A DNA stretch of 64,000 nt from Tahibacter amnicola (GTDB lineage Bacteria > Pseudomonadota > Gammaproteobacteria > Xanthomonadales > Rhodanobacteraceae), in contig NZ_CP104694.1 in NCBI RefSeq assembly GCF_025398735.1, positions 919,501 through 983,500 of the forward strand, in the 5' to 3' direction. Positions within the stretch are counted from its first letter, which is position 1, and every line of letters begins with the position of its first letter. Positions 1-10,284 of the stretch are shown here, one piece after another. Below the pieces are notes generated by a model. That model saw nothing but the letters and a program-made list of their open reading frames with translations, made no database searches and was not told where the DNA came from. The position numbers and the translations under genes were made by a program.

Positions 1-2121
1 CACGGACGGCTCGGTAAAGGTGAGGTGTTCCATTTCCTTGCACGCGACGCACCAGTCGGCATAGAAGTCGAGCATCACCGTCTTGCCGGCGGCGAGTTCG
101 CGGTCGAGGTCGTCGACGCTCTTGATGGTGCGGAAGGGCAGCCCCTTCTCTTCCACCGGCGCGCCGCCGCCGCCCAGCCCCTTGAGCGGCTGCAGCAGGT
201 CGCGCGATCCGGCGGCCACGCCGACCAGTTGCGCAGCACCGAAGATCAGCAGCAGCACGCCCAGGCTCTTCCACAGCGTGCGCCAGCCCGAAGCGTGTTC
301 CGGCAGGCGTTCCAGTGCGCCCAGGAACACGGCGCAGGCGATCGCCAGTGCGCCGCTCATCAGCATGATCCAGGTCGGATCGAGGATGCGCGACAGCATC
401 CAGATGGCCAGGGCCAGGAAACTCACGCCGAACACGGACTTGACCGCGTCCATCCACGCGCCGGCGCGCGGCAGGAAGCGGCCGGCCGCCGTGCCGGCGA
501 CCACCAGGGGTGCGCCCATGCCCAGCGAAAGGACGAACAGGGCCAGGCCGCCGAAGAACGGGTCGCGCGTCTGGCTGATGTACAGCACGGCCGCAGCCAG
601 CGGCGGCGCGACGCAGGGGCCCACGATCAGGGCCGACAGCACGCCCATGATGGCCACGCCGATGAGCGATCCGCCCTGCTGGCGATTGCTGACCGTCGCA
701 ATGCGGCTCTGCCACGACGAGGGCAGCTGCAGTTCGTAGAAGCCGAACATCGACAGCGACAGCGCGACGAAAAGACCGGCGAAACTCCACAGGATCCAGG
801 GCTTCTGGAACACGGCCTGCAGATTGGCGCCGACCAGCCCGGCCACGACGCCTGCGATGGTGAAGATCGCCGTGGACGCCAGTACATACACCAGCGACAG
901 CACCAGGGCCCGTTTCGTGGAGACGTTCTCGCCGGCGCCGGCGATGATGCCCGAGAGGATCGGCAGCATCGGAAAGACACACGGTGTGAACGCCAGCAGC
1001 AGGCCGAATCCGAAGAACCAGAGCAGGGTCATCAGCCGGTCGCTGGAAAGGCGCGCGGCAAGGACCTGTTCTTCCGACTGTTCGCCCGCGGCATCAGTGC
1101 TCGCGACCGGGGTCTTCTGCGAAGCCGCCACCTGCTCGGCGGTTGCCGCCGGCAAGTCGATAGAGACAGTGCGGGTCATCACGGGATAGCACACGCCGTT
1201 GTCCTCGCAGCCCTGGAAGCTGGCCTCGAGCGTCATCACGGCGCCGCCGGGCTTGGGCAGGATCAAGGGAATCGGCAGCTCGACCTGGTCGAAGAACACC
1301 GTGACCATGCCGAACTTTTCGTCCTTGTGCAGCTTGCCCTCGGGCCAGCGCGGTGCGCCGAGCTGGATGCCGGCATCACCCTTGACCGTCAGCTGTGTCT
1401 TGTCGCGATAGAGGTAGTAGCCCTTGGGCATGGTCCAGCGGGCCAGCAGCTCGGTCGGGCTGCTGGCAATGGCTTCGAAACGGAAGGCCTGCTCCGGCGG
1501 CAGCGGCAGGCCGGCCTCGCCTTCCGCCGGGTCGGCCGGTGTGGCAATGGCCTTGCCACCGATCTGGCCGAGTGCGTCCTTGAGCGAAGTCGAGGCGGCC
1601 GGTGCGGCAACCGGCAGGGTTTCCACCGGGGCCGGGGCCGGCTCGCGCAGCGCCGCTGCGGTCGTGGCGGTGACCGGCGGCAGGCGCAGGCTCACCTTGG
1701 TGTTCGACGGGGGGTAGCAGATCTTCGGGTCCAGTTCGTGGCAGCCCTGGATGGAGAGCATGAACTCGACCGTGTCGGCGGCAGGATCGGCCAGGGTGAA
1801 CGACTGCGTGGCGGTGGCGCTGCCGTGGTAGACCTCCACATCGCCCAGGAACTCATCGTGCTTCTTCTCGCCCGGGGCGAGGTCCAGCGTCCCCAGGGTC
1901 ACTGCCGGGCTGGCTGCCTTCGTCTTGATGCGCGAGCGGTAGAGGTAATAGCCGTCCGCGACTTTCCAGTCGAGGCGGACGGTATCCCGGGTGGGTGCGG
2001 TGGCGGTCAGCGCGAAGGCTTTCTCCACCGGCAGGAGCAGGTCATCCGACTGGGCTGTCGCGCTGCCCATCCCGAGGAAAGCGGCCAGTCCGGCCAGGAA
2101 GCGGGAAATTCGGTGACTCAT
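1..2121 (-). CDS. dsbD: Thiol:disulfide interchange protein DsbD (partial, C-terminus outside window), with two alpha domains
   Basis: DsbD carries electrons from cytoplasmic thioredoxin across the inner membrane to periplasmic DsbC/DsbG and cytochrome c maturation proteins. The 707 visible residues show a signal peptide, two successive DsbD-alpha-like domains (cysteine pairs C127/C135 and C305/C311), a proline/alanine-rich linker between them, a hydrophobic DsbD-beta transporter core with its two conserved cysteines (TPCVFPMLP and LIVGPCVAPPL), and the start of a thioredoxin-like gamma domain with CVAC at 691-694. The canonical protein has one alpha domain, so the first copy is extra; its cysteines are seven residues apart rather than the usual five. 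The last part of the gamma domain lies beyond the left edge. The ATG at 2121 is followed by a good signal peptide. cutA lies 74 bp upstream on the same strand, an arrangement also known in enterobacteria. Confidence 0.95.
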   Translation of the reverse strand, partial: MSHRISRFLAGLAAFLGMGSATAQSDDLLLPVEKAFALTATAPTRDTVRLDWKVADGYYLYRSRIKTKAASPAVTLGTLDLAPGEKKHDEFLGDVEVYHGSATATQSFTLADPAADTVEFMLSIQGCHELDPKICYPPSNTKVSLRLPPVTATTAAALREPAPAPVETLPVAAPAASTSLKDALGQIGGKAIATPADPAEGEAGLPLPPEQAFRFEAIASSPTELLARWTMPKGYYLYRDKTQLTVKGDAGIQLGAPRWPEGKLHKDEKFGMVTVFFDQVELPIPLILPKPGGAVMTLEASFQGCEDNGVCYPVMTRTVSIDLPAATAEQVAASQKTPVASTDAAGEQSEEQVLAARLSSDRLMTLLWFFGFGLLLAFTPCVFPMLPILSGIIAGAGENVSTKRALVLSLVYVLASTAIFTIAGVVAGLVGANLQAVFQKPWILWSFAGLFVALSLSMFGFYELQLPSSWQSRIATVSNRQQGGSLIGVAIMGVLSALIVGPCVAPPLAAAVLYISQTRDPFFGGLALFVLSLGMGAPLVVAGTAAGRFLPRAGAWMDAVKSVFGVSFLALAIWMLSRILDPTWIMLMSGALAIACAVFLGALERLPEHASGWRTLWKSLGVLLLIFGAAQLVGVAAGSRDLLQPLKGLGGGGAPVEEKGLPFRTIKSVDDLDRELAAGKTVMLDFYADWCVACKEMEHLTFTEPSV

Positions 2122-2195
2122 TGCGACTCCAGCAATCAGTGGATGACGTTCCGTGACGTACGCGGGATGCCCGGCCGAAGGTTTCGCCGGCGTCC

Positions 2196-2522
2196 TCATG
2201 GCGGCGCGGGGCCGACGGATCGTGCCACCCAGTCCAGGTAGGCCGGATTGCCAGCGGCGACATCGACCGCGATGACCTCGGGGAGTTCATAGGGATGCAG
2301 CGCCACCAGACGGGCGGTCAGGGCCGGCAGCTGGTCGCGGGTCGTCTTGATGAGCAGCAGGTGCTCGGCATCCCGGCACAGGCGGCCCTCCCAGACGTAG
2401 GTGGACGCCACGCCCGGCAGGCTGTTGACGCATGCGGCCAGCCGCTCCTGGACAAGCTGGCCGGCGATCCGGCCGGCCGTTTCCGCATCGGGCACGGTGC
2501 AATAGGCGATCAGGACTGACAT
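2196..2522 (-). CDS. cutA: Divalent-cation tolerance protein CutA
   Basis: CutA is a small trimeric, ferredoxin-like cytoplasmic protein linked to tolerance of copper and other divalent cations; its exact role is unsettled. The 108-residue product starts MSVLIAYCTVPD and contains the family signatures AACVNSLPGVASTYVWEG and LLIKT, then HPYELPEVIAV near the C-terminus. The reading frame stays open further upstream, but the family N-terminus and length place the start at 2522. It is followed on the same strand by dsbD and is divergent from groES, so the 150-bp gap before the CIRCE element probably holds its own promoter as well. Confidence 0.95.
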   Translation of the reverse strand: MSVLIAYCTVPDAETAGRIAGQLVQERLAACVNSLPGVASTYVWEGRLCRDAEHLLLIKTTRDQLPALTARLVALHPYELPEVIAVDVAAGNPAYLDWVARSVGPAPP

Positions 2523-2652
2523 GGCGCATCCGGAAGGGGGCTGGGTGCCGGGTGGCAGCCGCGCACGATAACCGATCCGGTCGCCGGCTCGCACCGGCCC
2601 CCTTGAAAGCCGCCGGCGGGTGCCCCAAATGCCGCCCACCGCCGCCGAGGCA

Positions 2653-2680
2653 TTGCCTTGCGGCATTGTCCGGCTAGAAT
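2653..2680 (+). promoter_or_regulatory. Sigma-70-type promoter of groES-groEL
   Basis: TTGCCT (2653-2658) and TAGAAT (2675-2680) are separated by 16 bp, a good match to a vegetative promoter. The final T of the -10 box is the first base of the CIRCE element, so a bound repressor would block transcription initiation. The predicted start lies inside the CIRCE inverted repeat, leaving an untranslated leader of roughly 80 nt before groES. Confidence 0.75.
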
Positions 2681-2706
2681 TAGCACTCACCGACCCGGAG
2701 TGCTAA
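2680..2706 (+). promoter_or_regulatory. CIRCE operator (HrcA binding site)
   Basis: A perfect match to the CIRCE consensus: TTAGCACTC (2680-2688), nine-base spacer, GAGTGCTAA (2698-2706). CIRCE is bound by the heat-shock repressor HrcA, which releases it when GroEL is titrated by unfolded protein. It sits 60 bp upstream of groES and overlaps the end of the -10 box. hrcA itself is not in this window. Confidence 0.97.
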
Positions 2707-2766
2707 CAACCGGGCAATATCAGTTTCCGTTCAATCTGTTGTCTTTCATCATCTGAGGGAGTCCCC

Positions 2767-3057
2767 ATGAAGCTTCGTCCCCTGCACGACCGCGTGATCA
2801 TCAAGCGCATGGAAGAAGAGCGCATCTCCGCCGGCGGCATCGTGATTCCGGACAGCGCCACCGAGAAGCCCATCCGCGGTGAAGTCGTGGCGGCCGGCAC
2901 CGGCAAGATCCTCGAAGACGGCAAGGTCCGTCCGATCGCCGTGAAGTCGGGCGACAAGGTCCTGTTCGGCAAGTACAGCGGCACTGAAGTGAAGGTCGAT
3001 GGCGAGGAACTGCTCGTCATGCGCGAAGAAGACATCATGGCGGTGATCGAAGCCTGA
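2767..3057 (+). CDS. groES: Co-chaperonin GroES
   Basis: The heptameric lid of the GroEL folding chamber. The 96-residue product begins [18 protein letters not shown], contains the mobile loop region ([18 protein letters not shown]) and ends [13 protein letters not shown], all typical of type I GroES. A purine-rich AGGGAG lies seven bases before the ATG. It is the first gene of a two-gene operon with groEL, 82 bp downstream, controlled by the CIRCE element. Confidence 0.98.
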   Translation: MKLRPLHDRVIIKRMEEERISAGGIVIPDSATEKPIRGEVVAAGTGKILEDGKVRPIAVKSGDKVLFGKYSGTEVKVDGEELLVMREEDIMAVIEA

Positions 3058-3127
3058 TCGCGCCCCGCGGCGCCCGTGCGCCGCGCCGACAGCTCGAAAC
3101 GATCCCCCATTCCAGCATTCCTTTTGA

Positions 3128-4789
<1,662 letters not shown>

Positions 4790-4833
4790 TCCCGCGCCCG
4801 GAACCCGTTCCGGGCCTGATCGAAGGTGTGACG

Positions 4834-4866
4834 AAAAGCCCCGCAGCAATGCGGGGCTTTTTCTTT
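4834..4866 (+). terminator. Intrinsic terminator of groES-groEL
   Basis: Arms AAGCCCCGC (4836-4844) and GCGGGGCTT (4851-4859) with a six-base loop, followed by a T-rich tract to 4866. A second perfect inverted repeat without a T tract, AGGGGGCC (4868-4875) and GGCCCCCT (4884-4891), follows immediately and may reinforce the stop. Confidence 0.93.
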
Positions 4867-5036
4867 TAGGGGGCCGGGGCACTGGCCCCCTACCCGATGC
4901 GGGGACGCATGTGTCTGGCTACGGTGGAGGCACGAGGTGGCTTCCACGATGATCGGCCCGCGCGACGTCCAGGGTAAGCGGTGGTCATGTCCAGCGCTGG
5001 TCGCCGCCGGCCTGACCAGCCGGCTACCTGTGCAGA

Positions 5037-5058
5037 AAAGTCGGTCTTAGCCGACATC
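5037..5058 (+). promoter_or_regulatory. Candidate HipB operator O1 (imperfect)
   Basis: AAAGTCG, eight-base spacer, CGACATC. The left half-site is identical to that of O2; the right one matches it at 5 of 7 positions. It starts exactly 49 bp before O2. The arm-N8-arm layout resembles known HipB operators of Escherichia coli (TATCC-N8-GGATA), although the arm sequence differs. Confidence 0.6.
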
Positions 5059-5085
5059 TCTATGCAAGAGCGTCCAGATTCCCCT

Positions 5086-5107
5086 AAAGTCGGCAATGTA
5101 CGACTTT
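5086..5107 (+). promoter_or_regulatory. Candidate HipB operator O2 (perfect)
   Basis: A perfect inverted repeat AAAGTCG-N8-CGACTTT, 26 bp before the hipB start codon. It is the best of three copies spaced at 49-bp intervals and presumably the main autoregulatory site for the HipB-HipA complex. Confidence 0.7.
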
Positions 5108-5132
5108 CGAGAGTACGACCGGACTGGAGTGC

Positions 5133-5399
5133 ATGAAGTCGGAAATAACCAACTTGCCTGCCAGCGCCCGTCGCCATGCGCGGCGCGGAACGCTGCCGGC
5201 GCTGCAGACGCTCGCGGATCAGATCCGACAGGCACGGACCGCTACCGGTCTCACGCAGGACCAGCTGTCGCTGGTGAGTGGCGTGAGCCGTGACACCGTC
5301 ATCGCACTGGAGAATGCCCGCCCCGGTGTTTCTCTAGGCAACCTGGTCAGCGTTCTCGGTGTGCTCGGGCTCGCAATTCGGCTGCAAGGAACGCGCTGA
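5133..5399 (+). CDS. hipB: Antitoxin / XRE-family repressor HipB
   Basis: An 88-residue helix-turn-helix protein. The XRE domain covers about residues 24-80, with GLTQDQLSLVSGVSRDTVIA as helices two and three. HipB neutralises the HipA kinase and represses its own operon. The N-terminal extension is short and basic. Its stop overlaps the hipA start by one base (TGATG), so translation is likely coupled. Three operator-like inverted repeats lie over its promoter and start codon. The pair interrupts an otherwise housekeeping stretch and its codons look less GC-biased than groEL, consistent with acquisition. Confidence 0.9.
   Translation: MKSEITNLPASARRHARRGTLPALQTLADQIRQARTATGLTQDQLSLVSGVSRDTVIALENARPGVSLGNLVSVLGVLGLAIRLQGTR
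5135..5156 (+). promoter_or_regulatory. Candidate HipB operator O3 overlapping the hipB start
   Basis: GAAGTCG-N8-CAACTTG (6 of 7 and 5 of 7 matches to O2). It begins on the last base of the hipB ATG and lies inside the first codons, exactly 49 bp after O2. Part of its agreement could come from coding constraint, so it is the least certain of the three. Confidence 0.5.
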
Positions 5400-6655
5400 T
5401 GCTAAATGTCATTCATCACGGCGTCCGGGTGGGATGCCTGACAACGGACGGACGGGAGCTCACATTCGCGTACTCGGCTGCATGGCTCGACAAGGCAGAT
5501 GCGTTCGCGCTCATGCCCACACTGCCATTGCGCGAAGCGCCCTATCGCGGTGACGTCGTCTCGAGCTTTTTTGCGAATCTGCTTCCCGAAGGACACACCT
5601 TGGAAGCGCTGTGCCGATTGCAGCGGCTGCCGCGCGGCAATATTTACCGCATCCTGGAAGCCTTTGGTGACGAGTGTGCAGGCGCATTCGAGGTGGTTAC
5701 CTCCGACAACGCGATCCCTCCCAAGGCACCTCACTATCTGCCCTATACCAAGGAGGCATTGGCGAGCGACCTGTCGTACTCTCGGGACCGTGTTCCCCTG
5801 TTGCAGCGCCATGGCGAACTTCGCCTCTCGCTGGCTGGTGCGCAGAACAAGATGCCGGTGTTCTACCGCGATGGCGAACTGTTCCTGCCGGCAAACGGTG
5901 CGCCGTCCAATTTCATTCTCAAGCCGGCGTTGCAGCCTGAGCGGATGTTTCCCGATAGCGTTGCGAACGAGGCAGTCTCGTTGCTGCTGGCCCGCGCAGT
6001 CGGCATACCCGTTCCCGACGCGTACGTCATCACGGATCCCGAACCGTTCTTGCTTATCCAGCGCTACGACCGTGTGGAGAGGGCAGACGGTGTAGTAAGG
6101 CTTCACCAGTTGGATTTCTGCCAGCTGACAGGGGTGCTGCCGGAGCACAAATACGAAGGTGACGGGGGGCCCGGGTTCAAAGCCGTCTTTGATGTCATCG
6201 ACCGGCACAGCGAACTGCCAGCAGTGGATCGGCTTCAACTAGTTGATTGGCTGCTGTTCAACTTTGTCATCGGCAACGCTGATGCGCATGGAAAGAACGT
6301 CTCGCTGCTGTGCCGGCCTGATGGCAGATGGCGACTGGCGCCCGCCTACGACTTGTTGTCCCTCACGTATTGGCCGCAGCTATCGCAGAACATGGCCATG
6401 GCTATCGGTGGTGAAAAGCGACCTGCCTGGATCATGACGCGACACTGGCATCGTCTTTGCGACAGTATCGGATTGAATGTCTCGCAGTTGCGCCGACGGG
6501 CGCTGGCGCTTGCCGAATCGGCAACGCGCCAACTGCCAGGGATCGTCGATTCACTGGGTGGAGTGGCTTCGCCGCGCCTTGCGGAATCACTGCACAGAAC
6601 AATCGAACAGCGTGCAGGGTGGCTGCACGTGCGGCTGACCACCGATGCGGGCTAG
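5399..6655 (+). CDS. hipA: Serine/threonine kinase toxin HipA
   Basis: HipA kinases phosphorylate targets such as glutamyl-tRNA synthetase, causing growth arrest and persistence. The 418-residue product has the N-terminal HipA couple domain, then the kinase core: LRLSLAGAQNKMPVFY (about residue 140, the loop carrying the autophosphorylated serine in characterised HipA), FLLIQRYDR, the catalytic NADAHGKN near residue 298 (Asp as base, Asn as metal ligand), and LAPAYDLLS in place of the DFG segment. All catalytic positions seem intact. The target cannot be told from sequence. It follows hipB with a one-base overlap. Confidence 0.92.
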   Translation: MLNVIHHGVRVGCLTTDGRELTFAYSAAWLDKADAFALMPTLPLREAPYRGDVVSSFFANLLPEGHTLEALCRLQRLPRGNIYRILEAFGDECAGAFEVVTSDNAIPPKAPHYLPYTKEALASDLSYSRDRVPLLQRHGELRLSLAGAQNKMPVFYRDGELFLPANGAPSNFILKPALQPERMFPDSVANEAVSLLLARAVGIPVPDAYVITDPEPFLLIQRYDRVERADGVVRLHQLDFCQLTGVLPEHKYEGDGGPGFKAVFDVIDRHSELPAVDRLQLVDWLLFNFVIGNADAHGKNVSLLCRPDGRWRLAPAYDLLSLTYWPQLSQNMAMAIGGEKRPAWIMTRHWHRLCDSIGLNVSQLRRRALALAESATRQLPGIVDSLGGVASPRLAESLHRTIEQRAGWLHVRLTTDAG

Positions 6656-6704
6656 CCGCATCGGCAGCGTACGATGAATTTACGCACAGCGAGCCCGCAG
6701 CTGC

Positions 6705-8144
6705 CTACAACCTCACCCACGCATCCTGCCAATGCGTTCCCGTCCCCGGTGCGTAGTGGTAGGCACTGTTGATATTGCACCAGCCACCTTGCGGGTACGG
6801 ACGGCATTGGTAGCGCTGGCCGTCGCTGCCCAGCACGATGGTCTGGCCGGCAACGTAGTTGCCGATGCCGGCGGGGTAGACGTAATCGACGTTTCCGCCG
6901 CCCGCCTTGCGGTGCGTGATGGCAACGGTACGGCTGTCGGTGGCGACGCCGTCGCTGACGGTCAGCTGCACCGTGACGGTCTGGTCCTGCGCCGGCGCGG
7001 TCAATCGCAGAGTCGACTGCGCACCGGTGGTGGCGGTCAAGGTCGCGTGGGCGCCGGCGACGATCTGCCACTGGAACGTCAGGGCCTGTCCGTCCGGGTC
7101 GCTGGAGCCTGCGCCGGACAACGCCACGTCACCGGCGCCTGTCACGCTGGTCGGGTTCGCGGACACGACCGCTGTCGGCGGTGTATTCGTGTCGGGTAGC
7201 CGGATATCGACCTGGTGGCGCAGGTTGGCGCTTGCCAGGGTGTAGACGCGGTTGCCGTTCGCGGCGCGCACGGGCGTGACGGTGCCTGCCGCATCAATGA
7301 CGCCGATCCGCGCGCGTGTCGATTGCGCGTTGACCGTCTGCGCGACAAAGAACGGCCAGTCGGCCGCGGCGGCCTGGCCCGCGACCAGGGTATGCGTCGT
7401 GGTTTCCACGTCAGCGCCGCCGGCACTGAACAGGCGGAGGCTGATCGCGGTGCCGACCGGAAGCGCGTTCTGCGCGGTCAGCGGGCCGGCGTCGGTCCAG
7501 GTGGGATTGGTGCCGCCGGTGAACTCCACATCCGTACACGTATAAAATGCCTCAGTACTGTCGGAGCGTTGCCAGACGGTGTAGACGATATGGCGGCCGG
7601 TCAGCTGGGGCAGTGGGCAACGAAGGCGATACCTGTCGCCGTCGAGCGGAACGTGCCCCAGGCGGCAGAACTCGAACAGATCCGCCCATCGCAGCGGTTG
7701 CGTCGGCGACCAGCCGTGCCGTGTCACGTAGAAGATCCAGTCCTTGGTCGCGTGCGGTGCGGTTCCGCGAAAGACGAATTCGAAGGTGCCATCGGCGCGG
7801 GGCGCAATGCTCGTGGCTTGCCAGTCGCCGCGGGCGAGGTCCAGTCCGCGGAATGTCGGGTTGTTGCCGCTGCACAACTTTCCGTCCGGCACCACGGCCT
7901 GGTGATTGCTGTTGGCATTGGCCTGGTTGACGCCGTTCCAGTCGTAGAACGCCTGGCTGCCGCCCAGGTCCTTTGCGGCGCGGCACGCCGGGTCGGTCGG
8001 GTTTTCCGGGTTGTTGAGGAAGCAATTGTAGACCCGGCTCTCGGGAATGATCATCGACCCGTGCGACCACGCCGGCGACGTGGCGACGAGCGGCGACAGC
8101 AGCACGATGCGGGACATCCACCGTAGGAACGGAATGCGGTTCAT
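6705..8144 (-). CDS. Secreted AA10 lytic polysaccharide monooxygenase with PKD and chitin-binding modules
   Basis: Copper enzyme that cleaves crystalline chitin (or cellulose) oxidatively. The 479-residue product has a 27-residue signal peptide ending PAWS, so mature residue 1 is His28, the first histidine-brace ligand. The second is probably His131 in TAPHATKDW, and the AA10 core ends near VWQRSDSTEAFYTC. A GbpA2-like domain follows (about 190-305), then a PKD domain (about 308-400, GSSDPDGQALTF) and a C-terminal aromatic chitin-binding module (YQCRPYPQGGWC, HWQDAWV). The start at 8144 is chosen because GGAGG precedes it and the signal peptide fits. Likely exported by Sec and a type II system. 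Confidence 0.93.
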   Translation of the reverse strand: MNRIPFLRWMSRIVLLSPLVATSPAWSHGSMIIPESRVYNCFLNNPENPTDPACRAAKDLGGSQAFYDWNGVNQANANSNHQAVVPDGKLCSGNNPTFRGLDLARGDWQATSIAPRADGTFEFVFRGTAPHATKDWIFYVTRHGWSPTQPLRWADLFEFCRLGHVPLDGDRYRLRCPLPQLTGRHIVYTVWQRSDSTEAFYTCTDVEFTGGTNPTWTDAGPLTAQNALPVGTAISLRLFSAGGADVETTTHTLVAGQAAAADWPFFVAQTVNAQSTRARIGVIDAAGTVTPVRAANGNRVYTLASANLRHQVDIRLPDTNTPPTAVVSANPTSVTGAGDVALSGAGSSDPDGQALTFQWQIVAGAHATLTATTGAQSTLRLTAPAQDQTVTVQLTVSDGVATDSRTVAITHRKAGGGNVDYVYPAGIGNYVAGQTIVLGSDGQRYQCRPYPQGGWCNINSAYHYAPGTGTHWQDAWVRL

Positions 8145-8551
8145 GGGGCGAGCCTCCTCAAGGCGTTGGTGAGAGGCCGCCGGCGGACGAATGCCGGTGG
8201 CGTGTGGCGTGCTCCCCTGACGCCGCCATGACACGCCGGGACAATTTCCGCCACTAATTCCGAAGTGAAATATGGCCGGCGCGTGTGGCGGGCGCGATCC
8301 GTCCGCCCGCCGCGGACCGTGCCGGATGAGGTCGCCATGATCTGAATGGGGTACAAGGCGGCCGGTCTGGCACTGGTATTCGACCTGCCATGTTGCGCTG
8401 CCGCAGCGGCGTCTGTCCGCTTGTAGCAATACGGACAATGCGGCGTTGTGCCATTATCGGAATGGGGAATGTGTGCGTGCCCAGACACCGGCGGATGCCC
8501 GTGCCGTCGGCGGACGGCGCGTTCTTGTCACGTGGCCAAGGGGAGTCCGGT
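8145..8551. other. Intergenic region between divergent LPMO and amine oxidase genes
   Basis: About 400 bp with no convincing gene. It must hold the promoters of both flanking genes. The only strong signals are the GGAGG just before the LPMO start (minus strand) and GGGGAG before the oxidase start. I see no clear palindromic operator. Confidence 0.5.
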
Positions 8552-10270
8552 ATGAACGAGGAAGGCAAGCCCGTCACTCGGCGTCAGTTCCTGGAAATGG
8601 TCGGAGCCGCCGGGGGCGCGGCAGCGGTGTACGAAACCATGGTGGCGCTGAATCTGCTCGCCACACCCCCGGCGTATGCCGGAGCGCCCGACACCAGCGG
8701 ATCGCCCGGTGCAGGAAAATCCGTGCTGGTCCTCGGCGCCGGCGTGGCCGGCCTGACCGCGGCCTACCGGTTGCGCCAGGCCGGGTATGCGGTGACGGTC
8801 GTGGAAGCCTCCGATCGCATCGGTGGGCGCAATTTCACCGTCAGCACGGCCGCGACGGATCAGCGCAACGTCATCCACCAGACCGGGCGCACCGACCAGA
8901 CCTGTCGCTTCAGCGGCGACCCGTCCACGCAGTACTTCGAGGCCGGTTGTGGCCGCATTCCCTATCACCACGTCGCCCTGCTAGAGCTGTGCCGCGAACT
9001 GAATGTCGCGCTCGAGCCCTACATCATGGAAACGCGCGCCAACCGTTTCCAGACCGATTCGGCGTTCGACGCCAAGGCCGTGGAAAACCGCCGGGTCGCC
9101 AATGACACGCGCGGCTATATCGCCGAGCTCCTTGCCAAGGCGATCAATCGCCAATGCCTGGATCAGGAATTGACGGTCTCCGAGCGCGCCAGCCTGCTCA
9201 GTCTGCTGTCCACATTTGGCGACATCTCCGACAAGTCTGACCCGCCCTACGCCTACAAGGGCTCCACGCGCAGTGGCTACGTCAAGGATGCAGGTGTCAC
9301 CAGCCCGGGCCGGATGCCTCCGCCGCTGTCGCTGAAGGAACTGCTGACGTCCGAGTTCTGGAAACACCGCTTCTACCAGCCCGAGGACTATCTGTGGCAG
9401 GCCACGCTGTTCCATCCCGTGGGCGGCATGCGCAAGATCATCGACGCGCTGGTGGCCGCCGTCGGGCGCGACCACATCCAAACCCGCCTTCCGGTGACAC
9501 GAATCCAGAATGGGCGTCGGAAGGTCACCGTGTGGTTTGCGGACAAGTCACAGCGCGAGGCCGACTACTGCTTCTCGACAATTCCCCTGCCGCTGCTCGG
9601 GCCGTTGATGGACAAAAAGTCGTTCCAGCCGGCGTTTGTCAAGGCCGTGGGAAGTGTGGAATTTGCAAAGACGTGCAAGGTTGGCTGGCAGGCGGCTGAA
9701 CGCTTCTGGGAGAACCTGCGTACCGCCCAGGATGCCAACGGGCCGCAGATCTTCGGCGGCATCAGCTGGATCAATCATCCGATCACGCAGATGTGGTATC
9801 CCTCCTCGGGCTACTTCTCCAAGGGGCCGGCCATCCTCACCGGTGCCTACAACTACGATTCGCCGGGAAATCCGGTCGCCACGACATTCGGCGAATTGTC
9901 CTTGGAGCAGCGGCTGGAGGTGGGCCTGCAGGGCGGCGAACGCCTGCACCCGGATTTCCGCCAGTACGTGCCCGTGGCAACGGGCCTTTCCATTGCGTGG
10001 CAGCAAGTGCCCTACATCGGCGGTGGCTGGGCGGAATGGGACCGCACCAATCCGTCGCACAAGGAGGCTTACCGGCGATTGCTGCGGCCGGACCAGCGCT
10101 TCACGGTCGGCGGCGACCAGGTGTCCTACCTGCCCGGATGGCAGGAGGGCGCCGTCCTGTCGGCCTACCACGCGGTCGAGCTGATCATGGGCCGGACGGC
10201 ACTGCGTGCGGAAGCCGAGCAGGAAGTGCTCGAAGCCCCGCACTCGGGCAGCGTGACCGGCGCGTACTGA
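8552..10270 (+). CDS. Tat-exported flavin-dependent amine/amino-acid oxidase
   Basis: A 572-residue flavoprotein. The N-terminus has a twin-arginine signal (TRRQFLEMVGAAGG) followed by a hydrophobic stretch ending near TPPAYAG, so the folded FAD enzyme would be exported. The dinucleotide fold is VLGAGVAGLTAAYRL with VEASDRIGGR, and the C-terminal FAD motif is FTVGGDQVSYLPGWQEGAVL. This order is typical of L-amino-acid and monoamine oxidases, which oxidise amines to imines with release of hydrogen peroxide. The substrate is unknown. The start at 8552 has GGGGAG upstream; longer starts would bury the Tat signal. Next to an LPMO, which can use peroxide, its product might matter, but that is speculation. 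Confidence 0.9.
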   Translation: MNEEGKPVTRRQFLEMVGAAGGAAAVYETMVALNLLATPPAYAGAPDTSGSPGAGKSVLVLGAGVAGLTAAYRLRQAGYAVTVVEASDRIGGRNFTVSTAATDQRNVIHQTGRTDQTCRFSGDPSTQYFEAGCGRIPYHHVALLELCRELNVALEPYIMETRANRFQTDSAFDAKAVENRRVANDTRGYIAELLAKAINRQCLDQELTVSERASLLSLLSTFGDISDKSDPPYAYKGSTRSGYVKDAGVTSPGRMPPPLSLKELLTSEFWKHRFYQPEDYLWQATLFHPVGGMRKIIDALVAAVGRDHIQTRLPVTRIQNGRRKVTVWFADKSQREADYCFSTIPLPLLGPLMDKKSFQPAFVKAVGSVEFAKTCKVGWQAAERFWENLRTAQDANGPQIFGGISWINHPITQMWYPSSGYFSKGPAILTGAYNYDSPGNPVATTFGELSLEQRLEVGLQGGERLHPDFRQYVPVATGLSIAWQQVPYIGGGWAEWDRTNPSHKEAYRRLLRPDQRFTVGGDQVSYLPGWQEGAVLSAYHAVELIMGRTALRAEAEQEVLEAPHSGSVTGAY

Positions 10271-10284
10271 GCGCTGCAGCACAC

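Noticed and set aside
25..2241. Long plus-strand frame opposite dsbD
   Set aside because: It is rich in Arg, Gln and His, has no motif and mirrors the codon bias of the dsbD strand.
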